NCBI RefSeq assembly: GCF_004011095.1
Contig: NZ_CP028129.1
Location: forward strand, 1,984,001-2,048,000
Direction: 5' to 3'
Origin: Rathayibacter rathayi
GTDB taxonomy: Bacteria; Actinomycetota; Actinomycetes; Actinomycetales; Microbacteriaceae
DNA length: 64,000 nucleotides
A program made the position numbers and the translations under genes. The notes beneath the pieces were generated by a model that worked only from the letters and a program-made list of their open reading frames with translations, searched no databases and had not been told where the DNA came from. Shown one piece after another: positions 1-7,326 of this stretch (position 1 is the stretch's first letter; each line of letters begins with the position of its first letter).

Positions 1-1247
1 ACCAGCTGTCCCTTCCGCGGAACATCGATCCGCGACTCGATCTTGATGGGGCCGCGCTCGGTCCAGCCGCGGGTCGACCAGTAGGCCAGATCCTTCGCGA
101 AAGTGGTCACCGTGAGCTCGACGACCCACTTCGTCGCCGACACGTACCCGTAGAGGCCGGGGACCACCATGCGCACGGGGAAGCCGTGCTCGACCGGCAG
201 CGGTTCGCCGTTCATCCCCACGGCCATCAGGCTCGCGCGGTTCTCGTCCTGCAGCACGTCGAGCGGGCTGGAGGCGGTGAATCCGTCGATGCTCCGCGAG
301 AGCACCATGTCGGCGCCGGCGGTCGGCCGCGCCCGGGCGAGGAGCTCCCGGATCGGGTAGCCCAGCCAGAGCGCCGTGCCGATCAGATCGCCGCCGACCT
401 CGTTCGACACACAGGACAGAGTGATCAGGTGCTCCTCGAGCGGCAGCGCGAGCAGCTCGTCCCAGGTAATTTCGATCTCCTCCTCGACCATGCCGGTGAT
501 CTTCAGCGACCAGTTGGCGGGCTCGATCGAGGGCACCGAGAGCGCGGTGTCGATGCGGTAAAACGAGGCGTTCGGAGTGATGTAGGGGCTGAGGCCCTCG
601 ACATCGTCGAGCACGGCGCTGGCGGGGACCGCGGCGACCGCCGATGCGGGAGCGGGCAGCGAGACGGCCTCACGCACGGCGGTGACGGCGGCGGAGGCGG
701 AGGTCAGGAAGCGGGCGCCGATGCCGGCCGCGAGCGCCGTGACTCCCGCGATGCCAACCAGGCGCAGGAACGACCGGCGATCAGGAGTACCGCTTCCCGG
801 CTCCTCCTGCCAGCCGCGGAGGCGGACAGAGGCCGAGCGGAGCACGCCGGCTCCGGCCACCATGCCGACGATGCTCGGCACGGCATCGAGGCCGGAGGAG
901 CCCTCCCTGCTCACCGCGGCGAACGCACCGGCGCCCGCGACAACGGCCAGCAGCAGCAGGCCCAACGGCGGGCGACGGTACTCCAGCAGCCCGGCCCCGA
1001 CCGCAAGGACTGCGATCGCAATCCCGATCGAGACCAGGAGTACGAGTTTATCGCCGGTCCCGAAGAGGGCGATGACGGTGTCCTTCACGGCGGGCGGAAC
1101 GATGTCGATGACGAACCCGCCGACCGCGACCAGCGGACTGCCCCCAGCTCCGGTGAATACCGCGACGACCTCGGCAACAGCCAGGGAGACGACGGCGGCC
1201 ACGATCCCCGAAAGAATCGCGAAGAGGGTGGTGCGTCGGCGGGACAT
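1..1247 (-). CDS. Membrane-anchored molybdopterin-dependent oxidoreductase (sulfite-oxidase fold), 3' end outside window
   Basis: Read on the minus strand from an ATG at 1247; about 415 residues are visible and the frame runs off the window start. The N-terminal 150 residues are hydrophobic, with probable membrane segments near residues 8-30, 68-88 and 96-112. A twin-arginine-like stretch DRRSFLRLVG follows near 156. The catalytic domain then begins; TLSCVSNEVGG near 277 carries the cysteine expected to ligate molybdenum in the sulfite oxidase/YedY superfamily, and later EHGFPVRMVVPGLYGY matches the same fold. The topology (membrane helices followed by an exported Moco domain) is that of actinobacterial molybdopterin-dependent oxidoreductases; the substrate is unknown. 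A TAGAGT hexamer lies 7 nt before the ATG, suggesting a leaderless mRNA. Confidence 0.85.
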   Translation of the reverse strand, partial: MSRRRTTLFAILSGIVAAVVSLAVAEVVAVFTGAGGSPLVAVGGFVIDIVPPAVKDTVIALFGTGDKLVLLVSIGIAIAVLAVGAGLLEYRRPPLGLLLLAVVAGAGAFAAVSREGSSGLDAVPSIVGMVAGAGVLRSASVRLRGWQEEPGSGTPDRRSFLRLVGIAGVTALAAGIGARFLTSASAAVTAVREAVSLPAPASAVAAVPASAVLDDVEGLSPYITPNASFYRIDTALSVPSIEPANWSLKITGMVEEEIEITWDELLALPLEEHLITLSCVSNEVGGDLIGTALWLGYPIRELLARARPTAGADMVLSRSIDGFTASSPLDVLQDENRASLMAVGMNGEPLPVEHGFPVRMVVPGLYGYVSATKWVVELTVTTFAKDLAYWSTRGWTERGPIKIESRIDVPRKGQL

Positions 1248-1254
1248 GAGCGGC

Positions 1255-1260
1255 ACTCTA
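1255..1260 (-). promoter_or_regulatory. Putative -10 element (TAGAGT) for the molybdopterin oxidoreductase
   Basis: TAGAGT on the minus strand, 7 nt upstream of the ATG. This is one of a window-wide set of TAGNNT hexamers at this spacing. Inferred from position and sequence only. Confidence 0.45.
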
Positions 1261-1408
1261 AGCCACGCGGGCGGGACTTCTCTGCAGGGTGCCTGCGGGA
1301 GGGGTAGGGGAGGGCGCGGGAGGGGCGCGGGGGTGCCTGCAAGAGGGGTGGGGGTGCTGCGGGCCGCACTCGAACGTGCTTGGCAGGGCGCTTGATCGGC
1401 AGGGAGAC

Positions 1409-1486
1409 GTGTGATTTGCAGGGGAAGGTGCGATTCGCAGGACCCGAGGTGCGATTCGCAGGGGAAGGTGCGATTCGCAGGGGATT
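1409..1486 (+). repeat. Short tandem array A: four units of about 19 bp
   Basis: Four imperfect copies of gtgcgattcgcaggggaag begin at 1409, 1428, 1449 and 1468 (spacings 19, 21, 19). They lie in the 423-bp gap between ispE and the molybdopterin gene. The 14-base core gtgcgattcgcagg matches the reverse complement of the core of the neighbouring array at 11 of 14 positions, so the two arrays are inverted relatives. No credible gene overlaps them, and function is unknown. Confidence 0.85.
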
Positions 1487-1538
1487 CGTGCGAAGGCGGC
1501 GATCCTGCCGCGGAACGGGCGACGACGAGGTCGGATCC

Positions 1539-1652
1539 CCTGCACATCGGACGAAATCCTGCACATCGGACGAAATCCTGCACATCGGATGGAATCCTGC
1601 ACATCGGACGGAGACCTGCACATCGGACGCAATCCTGCACATCGGACGGCGG
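1539..1652 (+). repeat. Short tandem array B: six perfectly phased 19-bp units
   Basis: Six copies of cctgcacatcggacgaaat start at 1539, 1558, 1577, 1596, 1615 and 1634, an exact 19-bp period with scattered substitutions in the last five bases. Because 19 is not a multiple of three, this is not a coding repeat. It ends 19 bases before the ispE stop codon, i.e. immediately downstream of ispE on the transcribed strand. There are no unique spacers, so it is not CRISPR-like. Confidence 0.92.
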
Positions 1653-1670
1653 AGCCAGCCCCCGGCGCGC

Positions 1671-2606
1671 CTAGGACGAGAGCACGCGCGCTCCGTGCAC
1701 GGGCCCCGTGACCCGCACAGCGCGAAGACGCGCAGAACTCAGCTCCAGCTGCAGGTCGAGGGCGGCGTCAGCGTTCGACGCGAGGAACGCCACGGTCGGA
1801 CCCGAGCCCGAGACGAGGCCGCCGAGCGCGCCGCGTCCCTCGCCGAGCTCGAGGATGCGGGCGAGCCCGGGCTGCAGGTGCAGCGCCGGTGCCTGCAGGT
1901 CGTTGTGCATCGCGTCGGCGAGCATCGCGGCGTCGCCGGCGCGGAGGGCCTGCAACACGTTCGGGTCGATGATCGGAGTCGCAGAGATGGGGCGGAAGTC
2001 GTGCAGATGGCGCTCGCGGTGCCGGTCGAGCTCGCTGTAGACCTCCGGGGTCGACAGGCCCTGGTCCGAGAGCACGAGCACCCACTCGAAGCGGCCCTTG
2101 GCCAGCGCGGGGCTCAGTTCGTCTCCGCGTCCGACTCCGATCGCGGTGCCGCCGGTGAAGGAGAAGGGGACGTCGGCGCCCAGGCTCGCCGCGATGCCGA
2201 GCAGCTGCTCGCGGGTGCAGGCCGTGCCCCAGAGCGCGTCACACGCCAGGAGGGTCGCGGCGGCGTCGGCCGACCCGCCCCCCATGCCGCCCGCGATCGG
2301 GACGTGCTTCTCAATCTCGAGGTGCACTCCGCCGCGGTACCCGGTGGCCCTGGCCAGCGCACGCGCCGCCTTGATCGCGAGGTTGGAGCCGTCGACTGCG
2401 AGAGCGGAGCTGTCGATCGAGCCCGAGAAGGCGACCGAGAAGTCGGACGCATCCGTCGCGAAGACGTCTTCGTAGAGCGAGAGCGACTGAAACGCAGTGG
2501 CCAGCTCGTGGTACCCGTCATCGCGCACAGCGCCGACCTTGAGGAACACATTGATCTTGCCGGGGGCCCGCGCATGGACCCGATTCGACGTCGCGCGATG
2601 GGCCAT
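1671..2606 (-). CDS. ispE: 4-diphosphocytidyl-2-C-methyl-D-erythritol kinase
   Basis: A 311-residue GHMP kinase that phosphorylates CDP-methylerythritol in the cytosolic non-mevalonate isoprenoid pathway. Visible motifs are [11 protein letters not shown] at the N-terminus, the glycine-rich ATP-binding loop [16 protein letters not shown] in the middle, and the C-terminal [13 protein letters not shown]. Length is normal for the family. It is the last gene of the tatD-rsmA-ispE run, 9 nt after the rsmA stop. The rsmA stop codon TAG doubles as the first three bases of TAGCGT, 6 nt from the ispE ATG, so an internal leaderless promoter is possible; GGAAGC could equally be a weak ribosome binding site. 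Confidence 0.97.
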   Translation of the reverse strand: MAHRATSNRVHARAPGKINVFLKVGAVRDDGYHELATAFQSLSLYEDVFATDASDFSVAFSGSIDSSALAVDGSNLAIKAARALARATGYRGGVHLEIEKHVPIAGGMGGGSADAAATLLACDALWGTACTREQLLGIAASLGADVPFSFTGGTAIGVGRGDELSPALAKGRFEWVLVLSDQGLSTPEVYSELDRHRERHLHDFRPISATPIIDPNVLQALRAGDAAMLADAMHNDLQAPALHLQPGLARILELGEGRGALGGLVSGSGPTVAFLASNADAALDLQLELSSARLRAVRVTGPVHGARVLSS

Positions 2607-2612
2607 GCTTCC

Positions 2613-2618
2613 ACGCTA
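2613..2618 (-). promoter_or_regulatory. Possible internal -10 element (TAGCGT) overlapping the rsmA stop codon
   Basis: TAGCGT begins with the rsmA TAG stop and sits 6 nt before the ispE ATG, the same geometry as other leaderless-type starts here. The overlap with a stop codon makes coincidence more likely than for the intergenic examples. Confidence 0.3.
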
Positions 2619-3614
2619 CAGGGTGGCGGAGGCGCCCTTGTTCGCGCCCGGGGAGGGCTCCCCGTCGCTGTCTACGCCGTCCCCGTCGGTCCCCGCCAGC
2701 GACCCGTCTGACCGCGACGCGCCGCGGACCGGCACCCGCGTCGGATCGAGCTCCCGGCCCAGCCGGACGAAGGCGGCGACGTCGAGTTCCTCGCCCCGGG
2801 CTGTCTGTGGAACGCCGGCCGACTCGAGGGCGGTGATCGCGGCGGCGCTGTCGCCGAAGAGCGTCGCGAGAGACTGGCGGAGCATCTTCCTCCGCTGGGC
2901 GAACGCCGCGTCAACCACGGCGAAGACCGCGCGACGCAGGGTCTCGTCGCCCGGCTCCTCCCCGCGCTCGAAGGCGACCAGGACGCTGTCGACGTTCGGT
3001 ACCGGCCAGAAGATCTGGCGCGAGACCGTACCGCCCGTCGACCAGGAGCCGAACCACGCGGCCTTCACACTCGGGCCGCCGTAGACCTTCGATCCCGGTC
3101 CGGCCGCGAGCCGGTGCCCGACCTCGGATTGCACCATCACGACTCCGGACCGGATGCTCGCGAAGTGCTCGAGGAAGTGCAGCAGCACAGGCACTGAGAT
3201 GTTGTACGGGAGGTTGGCGACCAGGCGCGCGGGGTCGCCCGGCAGATCGAGCACCTTCATCGCATCGGCGTGCACCACCGCGAGGTCGGCGCCCGGCGCC
3301 ATCAGCTCGACCGTGCGCGGCAGCTGCTCGGCGAGGCGGCCGTCGATCTCGACGGCTGCGACCCGGGCGCCCGCCTCCAGCAGGCCGAGCGTCAACGAGC
3401 CCAGGCCCGGACCGATCTCGACGACGGTCTCCCCCGGCTGCACGCGCGCCAACCTAACGATGCGGCGGACGGTGTTCGCGTCGTGGACGAAGTTCTGGCC
3501 GAGCTTCTTGGTCGGCATGACATCGAGCAGGCCCGCAAGGTCGCGGATCTCGGCCGGGCCCAGCAGACGTGGAATGCTCGCGGCCGTCGGCTCCGCGGCG
3601 TGGCGGCCGCTCAT
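2616..3614 (-). CDS. rsmA: 16S rRNA (adenine1518/1519-N6)-dimethyltransferase
   Basis: KsgA/RsmA dimethylates two adjacent adenines in the 3' hairpin of 16S rRNA during 30S maturation. The protein shows KKLGQNFVHDANTVRRIV near the N-terminus, the SAM-binding motif ETVVEIGPGLGSLTLGLL, and the catalytic NLPYNISVPVLLHFL. The start at 3614 (MSGRHAAEP, 332 residues) is chosen because its ATG overlaps the tatD stop as ATGA; a longer frame exists but runs into tatD. In mycobacteria rpfB lies between tatD and ksgA; here the two genes overlap directly. Confidence 0.96.
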   Translation of the reverse strand: MSGRHAAEPTAASIPRLLGPAEIRDLAGLLDVMPTKKLGQNFVHDANTVRRIVRLARVQPGETVVEIGPGLGSLTLGLLEAGARVAAVEIDGRLAEQLPRTVELMAPGADLAVVHADAMKVLDLPGDPARLVANLPYNISVPVLLHFLEHFASIRSGVVMVQSEVGHRLAAGPGSKVYGGPSVKAAWFGSWSTGGTVSRQIFWPVPNVDSVLVAFERGEEPGDETLRRAVFAVVDAAFAQRRKMLRQSLATLFGDSAAAITALESAGVPQTARGEELDVAAFVRLGRELDPTRVPVRGASRSDGSLAGTDGDGVDSDGEPSPGANKGASATL

Positions 3615-4534
3615 GCGAGGGGACCGACCGGCTCCGTCGGGCCGGAGCCGACCTCGCCGCCCCACTCCCCGTACACGGCTTCAGTGTTCGAGGCGATCGT
3701 CGCGGCCAGGTGACCGACATCGGTCTCGAGGGTCGCGGCCATCGAGCGCAGGGTGTGCGGAAGGAGGTAGGGCGCGTTCGGGCGGCCCCGGAAGGGCACG
3801 GGAGTGAGGTAGGGCGCGTCGGTCTCGACGAGGATCAAGTGCCGCGGAGTCGCGACGAGCGCCTCGCGCAGCGGCACGGCGTTCGTGAAGGTGACGGTCC
3901 CGGCGAAGGAGAGGTACCAGCCCTCGTCGGCGCACATCCTCGCCATCTCGGCGTCGCCGGAGAAGCAGTGGAAGACCGTGCGCTCGGGGGCACCGACGCG
4001 GCGGAGGGTGTCGATGACCTCGCGATGCGCGTCGCGGTCGTGGATCTGCAACGCCAGGTCGTGCTCCTTGGCGATGCGGATGTGCTCCTCGAAGGAGCGG
4101 AACTGGGCTGCGCGGCCGCTCTCGCCGGTGCGGAAGAAGTCGAGTCCGGTCTCGCCGATCGCGCGCACCCGCGGCTGCTCGGCCAGTTCGGCGATGACGG
4201 CGAGCGCGGCATCGAGCTCACCGCGCTGCTCCAGCTCGGGGGCCTCGTTGGGGTGGAGTGCGACGGCCGCCAGCAGGCGCGGCTCGCTCGCCGCCTGCTC
4301 CGCCGACCAGCGGCTGGTCTCGACGTCGGTGCCGACCTGGACGACGCCGCGGACGCCGACAGCGGACGCGCGGTCGAGCTGCTCACGGTGGTCCAGCGGC
4401 TCGAGCCCGTCGGCGATCTCGAGATGGGTGTGATTGTCGTAGACGGGCACGACGAGAGCCTCGGGAAGCGGCGGATACGTCAGGTCGCGGCCGGCGGAAG
4501 CCTCGCGGGAGCGGACGTGCTGGCTGTCGGTCAT
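3611..4534 (-). CDS. tatD: TatD-family metal-dependent DNase/hydrolase
   Basis: A 307-residue TIM-barrel amidohydrolase-fold nuclease. The metal-binding motif DNHTHLEI is close to the N-terminus, with ALHPNE, GETGLDFF, IHDRDAH, FHCFSGD and the late ETDAPYLTP, all hallmarks of TatD. The start at 4534 is preceded by GGAGGGC and by TAGCCT 7 nt away; the longer upstream frame has no support. Family members are 3'-5' DNA exonucleases or D-aminoacyl-tRNA deacylase-like enzymes; the exact role here is inferred from the family. It overlaps rsmA by four bases. Confidence 0.94.
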   Translation of the reverse strand: MTDSQHVRSREASAGRDLTYPPLPEALVVPVYDNHTHLEIADGLEPLDHREQLDRASAVGVRGVVQVGTDVETSRWSAEQAASEPRLLAAVALHPNEAPELEQRGELDAALAVIAELAEQPRVRAIGETGLDFFRTGESGRAAQFRSFEEHIRIAKEHDLALQIHDRDAHREVIDTLRRVGAPERTVFHCFSGDAEMARMCADEGWYLSFAGTVTFTNAVPLREALVATPRHLILVETDAPYLTPVPFRGRPNAPYLLPHTLRSMAATLETDVGHLAATIASNTEAVYGEWGGEVGSGPTEPVGPLA

Positions 4535-4541
4535 GCCCTCC

Positions 4542-4547
4542 AGGCTA
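4542..4547 (-). promoter_or_regulatory. Putative -10 element (TAGCCT) for the tatD-rsmA-ispE operon
   Basis: TAGCCT 7 nt upstream of the tatD ATG. It lies in the 212-bp gap after metG, the only substantial gap in this minus-strand run, so it is a logical operon promoter. Confidence 0.45.
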
Positions 4548-4746
4548 CCGGGAGGGCTGCGAGCGGCCGGAGCCTCCACGCAGTCCGTCCGCCCCGCGCC
4601 GAGCTCGGGACGGACACTGAGCCTGCGCAAACACGAAGCACCGGCTCTCGAGCAATCGAATGCAGATCACTCGACAGACCGCAGCTCGATCCCACCGGAC
4701 GAATTCCGGAACAGGGGTGCGCGTCGATCAGCCGTACGCAGACCCG

Positions 4747-6324
4747 TCAGGACACCGGTGCCTCAATGCGCGGGAAGAGCGCCTCGAGAGTGCCGACGGT
4801 GGTGCCGACGGGCAGGATTCCCCAGCGGCCCGCCGCGCGGATCGGCTGCGCGGTGAGGGCGCCCAGCGACTCCGTCACTCCCAGCGCCTCCCAGAGCGCC
4901 GTCGTCGCCCGCGGCACGACCGGCGAGAGCAGCACGGCCAGGGCACGCAGCCCCTCCGTCGCCGTGTAGAGCACCGTGCCGAGGCGCTCGCGCTCCTCGC
5001 GCTTGGCCAGCGCCCACGGCTCCTGCTCGGTGATGTAGCCGTTGAGCTCCTCGACGATGCTCCAGACGGCGGTGATCGCGTCGTGGATCGCGAGAGCGTC
5101 GATCGAGCGGTCCGCGGAGGTGGCGGCCTCCGCGACAGTGCGCTGGATGCGCTTCTCCGCCTCGGTGAGTGTCCCGGGCTCGGGTACGACGCCGTCGTAG
5201 TAGCGGTGCAGCATCGCGATCACCCGGGAGGCGAGGTTGCCGAAGCCGTTCGCGAGCTCGGACTGGTACCGCGCCGACAGGTCCTCCCACGAGAACGAGC
5301 CATCCTGTCCGAAAGTGATGGCACGCAGGAAGTAGTAGCGGAACGCGTCGGAGCCGAAGGTGTCGGTGATCTGCTCGGGCGCGATTCCGGTGAGTTTCGA
5401 CTTCGACATCTTCTCGCCGCCGACCAGCAGCCAGCCGTGGCCGAAGATCTGCTTCGGCACCTCGAGCCCGGCGGCCATGAGCATGGCGGGCCAGATCACC
5501 GCGTGGAAGCGCAGGATGTCCTTGCCGACGATGTGGGTCGCCGGCCACCGGCGCTGGAACTCCGCCTCGTCCTGGCCGTAGCCGACCGCGGTGATGTAGT
5601 TGAGCAGCGCGTCGAACCACACGTAGACGACGTGTGAGTCGTCCCACGGGACCTTCACGCCCCAGTCGAAGCTGGAGCGCGAGATCGACAGGTCGGCCAG
5701 GCCCTGGCGGACGAAGCTGACGACCTCGTTGCGCGCCGACTCGGGCTGCACGAAGTCGGGCCGCTCCTCATAGAGCGCGAGCAGCCGCTCGGTGTACTCG
5801 CTCATCGAGAAGAAGTAGTTCTTCTCCTTCAGCAGCTCGACCGGCTTCGAGTGGATCGTGCAGACGTACTGCCCGGTGTAGTCGCCGGTGCCCTCCTCGA
5901 GGTCGGACAGCTGCTTGTACTCCTCGCAGCCCACGCAGTAATAGCCCTCGTACTCGCCGGTGTAGATCGCGCCCGCGTCGTAGAGCTTGTGCAAGAACTT
6001 CTGAACGTTGACCTCGTGCCGCGCCTCCGTGGTGCGGATGAAGTCGTCATTGGCGATATCAATCGTCTCGAGCAGCGGCTGCCACGCGGACTTCACGAGG
6101 CGGTCGGCCCACTCCTGGGGAGTGGTCCCGTTGGCGGTAGCAGTCCGCAAAATCTTCTGGCCGTGCTCGTCGGTGCCGGTCAGCAGCCAGGTGTCATCTC
6201 CCGCCTGGCGGTGCCAGCGGGTGAGCACGTCGGCGGCGACCTCGGTGTATGCGTGCCCGATGTGCGGGACGTCGTTCACGTAGAAGATCGGAGTCGTGAG
6301 AAAAAAGGAGGCGCCGTCGGACAT
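4747..6324 (-). CDS. metG: Methionyl-tRNA synthetase
   Basis: A class I aminoacyl-tRNA synthetase of 525 residues that charges tRNA-Met in the cytosol. It shows the N-terminal TTPIFYVNDVPHIGHAYTEV with the HIGH signature, WLLTGTDEHGQKI, a CP-domain cysteine pair in YYCVGCEEYKQ, and GGEKMSKSKL (KMSKS loop). There is no C-terminal EMAP/dimerisation domain, which fits the shorter metS type of actinobacteria. The start at MSDGASFFL is supported by TAGGAT 7 nt upstream; ATG at 6333 and GTG at 6342 are in-frame alternatives. Order metG-tatD-rsmA-ispE with nearby rsmI and pmt matches the mycobacterial block. Confidence 0.97.
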   Translation of the reverse strand: MSDGASFFLTTPIFYVNDVPHIGHAYTEVAADVLTRWHRQAGDDTWLLTGTDEHGQKILRTATANGTTPQEWADRLVKSAWQPLLETIDIANDDFIRTTEARHEVNVQKFLHKLYDAGAIYTGEYEGYYCVGCEEYKQLSDLEEGTGDYTGQYVCTIHSKPVELLKEKNYFFSMSEYTERLLALYEERPDFVQPESARNEVVSFVRQGLADLSISRSSFDWGVKVPWDDSHVVYVWFDALLNYITAVGYGQDEAEFQRRWPATHIVGKDILRFHAVIWPAMLMAAGLEVPKQIFGHGWLLVGGEKMSKSKLTGIAPEQITDTFGSDAFRYYFLRAITFGQDGSFSWEDLSARYQSELANGFGNLASRVIAMLHRYYDGVVPEPGTLTEAEKRIQRTVAEAATSADRSIDALAIHDAITAVWSIVEELNGYITEQEPWALAKREERERLGTVLYTATEGLRALAVLLSPVVPRATTALWEALGVTESLGALTAQPIRAAGRWGILPVGTTVGTLEALFPRIEAPVS

Positions 6325-6331
6325 GGCGACC

Positions 6332-6337
6332 ATCCTA
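6332..6337 (-). promoter_or_regulatory. Putative -10 element (TAGGAT) for metG
   Basis: TAGGAT exactly 7 nt before the preferred metG ATG, which would give a leaderless or nearly leaderless transcript and would exclude the two upstream in-frame starts. Confidence 0.5.
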
Positions 6338-6417
6338 TTCACCGCGCGGGGCGGCTCCTCCCGTGTGACGGAGCCGGTGGATAACGGGCCCGAAGCGCCG
6401 CTGTGGAGGACACACGC

Positions 6418-7239
6418 TCAGGAGCGGCGGGAAGCGAGCGCCGCCTCGTACAGGGCGCGGCGGGAGAGTCCGGTGATCTCAGCGACCTCGGCCGACGCCT
6501 CCTTGAGCCGCGATCCGGCCGCGACACGGGCCAGCACGTCGGCCAGCGCGTCCTCGAGGGACACCTCGCGGACAGGAGCGCCCTCGACCACCAGGCAGAT
6601 CTCGCCGCGCAGCCCGCCAGCCGCCCACTCGGCGACCTCGGCCGCTGTACCGCGCCGGACCTCCTCGAACATCTTGGTGAGCTCGCGGCAGACGACCACG
6701 CGCCGATCCGGGCCCATCGCCTCGACCAGATCGGCGAGCGCGTCGCCGATGCGGTGCGGCGACTCGAAGAAGACCATCGTGCGCCGCTCATCGACGAGCG
6801 CGCGGAAGGTCGACGCCCGCTCGCCGTGCCGGCGCGGGAGGAAGCCCTCGAAGCTGAAGCGGTCTGTCGGGAGTCCGGAGACAGCGAGCGCCATCAGCAC
6901 CGCCGAGGGACCGGGCAGGGCGGTCACCGCGACTCCCGCCGCCACGGCCGCCTCGACCAGGTGGTAGCCCGGATCCGACACCGTGGGCATGCCCGCGTCG
7001 CTGAGCACGAGAAGATCCTCCGCACGGGCGAGTTCGACGAGCTCGGCCGCGCGCTCGCGCTCGTTGTGGTCGTGCAGCGCGTAGAGCGCGGGCCGGTTCT
7101 CGACCCCGAGTGCCCGAAGCAGTTGGATCGTCACGCGGGTGTCCTCGGCGGCGATGTGGCGGGCGGAGGACAGCGCCTCCACGAGCCGCCGCGAGGCATC
7201 GCCGAGGTTTCCGATGGGAGTGCCGGCGAGGATGATCAC
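6418..7239 (-). CDS. rsmI: 16S rRNA (cytidine1402-2'-O)-methyltransferase
   Basis: RsmI 2'-O-methylates C1402 in the 30S decoding centre. The 273-residue product starts VIILAGTPIGNLGDAS, the invariant family N-terminus. It continues with AAEDTRVT, LVLSDAGMPTVSDPGY (SAM site) and ALPGPSAVLMAL, as in tetrapyrrole-methylase-fold enzymes. The GTG start at 7239 is chosen because homology begins there and GGGAG lies 9 nt upstream; the frame stays open far upstream but only as the antisense of pmt. It is divergent from pmt. Confidence 0.95.
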   Translation of the reverse strand: MIILAGTPIGNLGDASRRLVEALSSARHIAAEDTRVTIQLLRALGVENRPALYALHDHNERERAAELVELARAEDLLVLSDAGMPTVSDPGYHLVEAAVAAGVAVTALPGPSAVLMALAVSGLPTDRFSFEGFLPRRHGERASTFRALVDERRTMVFFESPHRIGDALADLVEAMGPDRRVVVCRELTKMFEEVRRGTAAEVAEWAAGGLRGEICLVVEGAPVREVSLEDALADVLARVAAGSRLKEASAEVAEITGLSRRALYEAALASRRS

Positions 7240-7314
7240 GCGGCTAGTCTCCCAGGTCGCCTGTCGGTGCTCCGCTCGTCGCACCATGCCACCACCCGTG
7301 CGGGGGTGGCGCAC

Positions 7315-7320
7315 TAGCAT
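7315..7320 (+). promoter_or_regulatory. Putative -10 element (TAGCAT) for pmt
   Basis: TAGCAT 6 nt before the pmt GTG. An ATG overlapping the hexamer is followed within three codons by TGA, so it cannot be the start; the GTG fits a leaderless message. Confidence 0.5.
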
Positions 7321-7326
7321 GGCCAG

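Noticed and set aside
186..1307. 373-codon plus-strand open frame
   Set aside because: Antisense to the molybdopterin oxidoreductase with its cysteine motif; no family features.
1539..1652. CRISPR-like array
   Set aside because: Units are 19 bp and directly adjacent, with no unique spacers and no cas genes.
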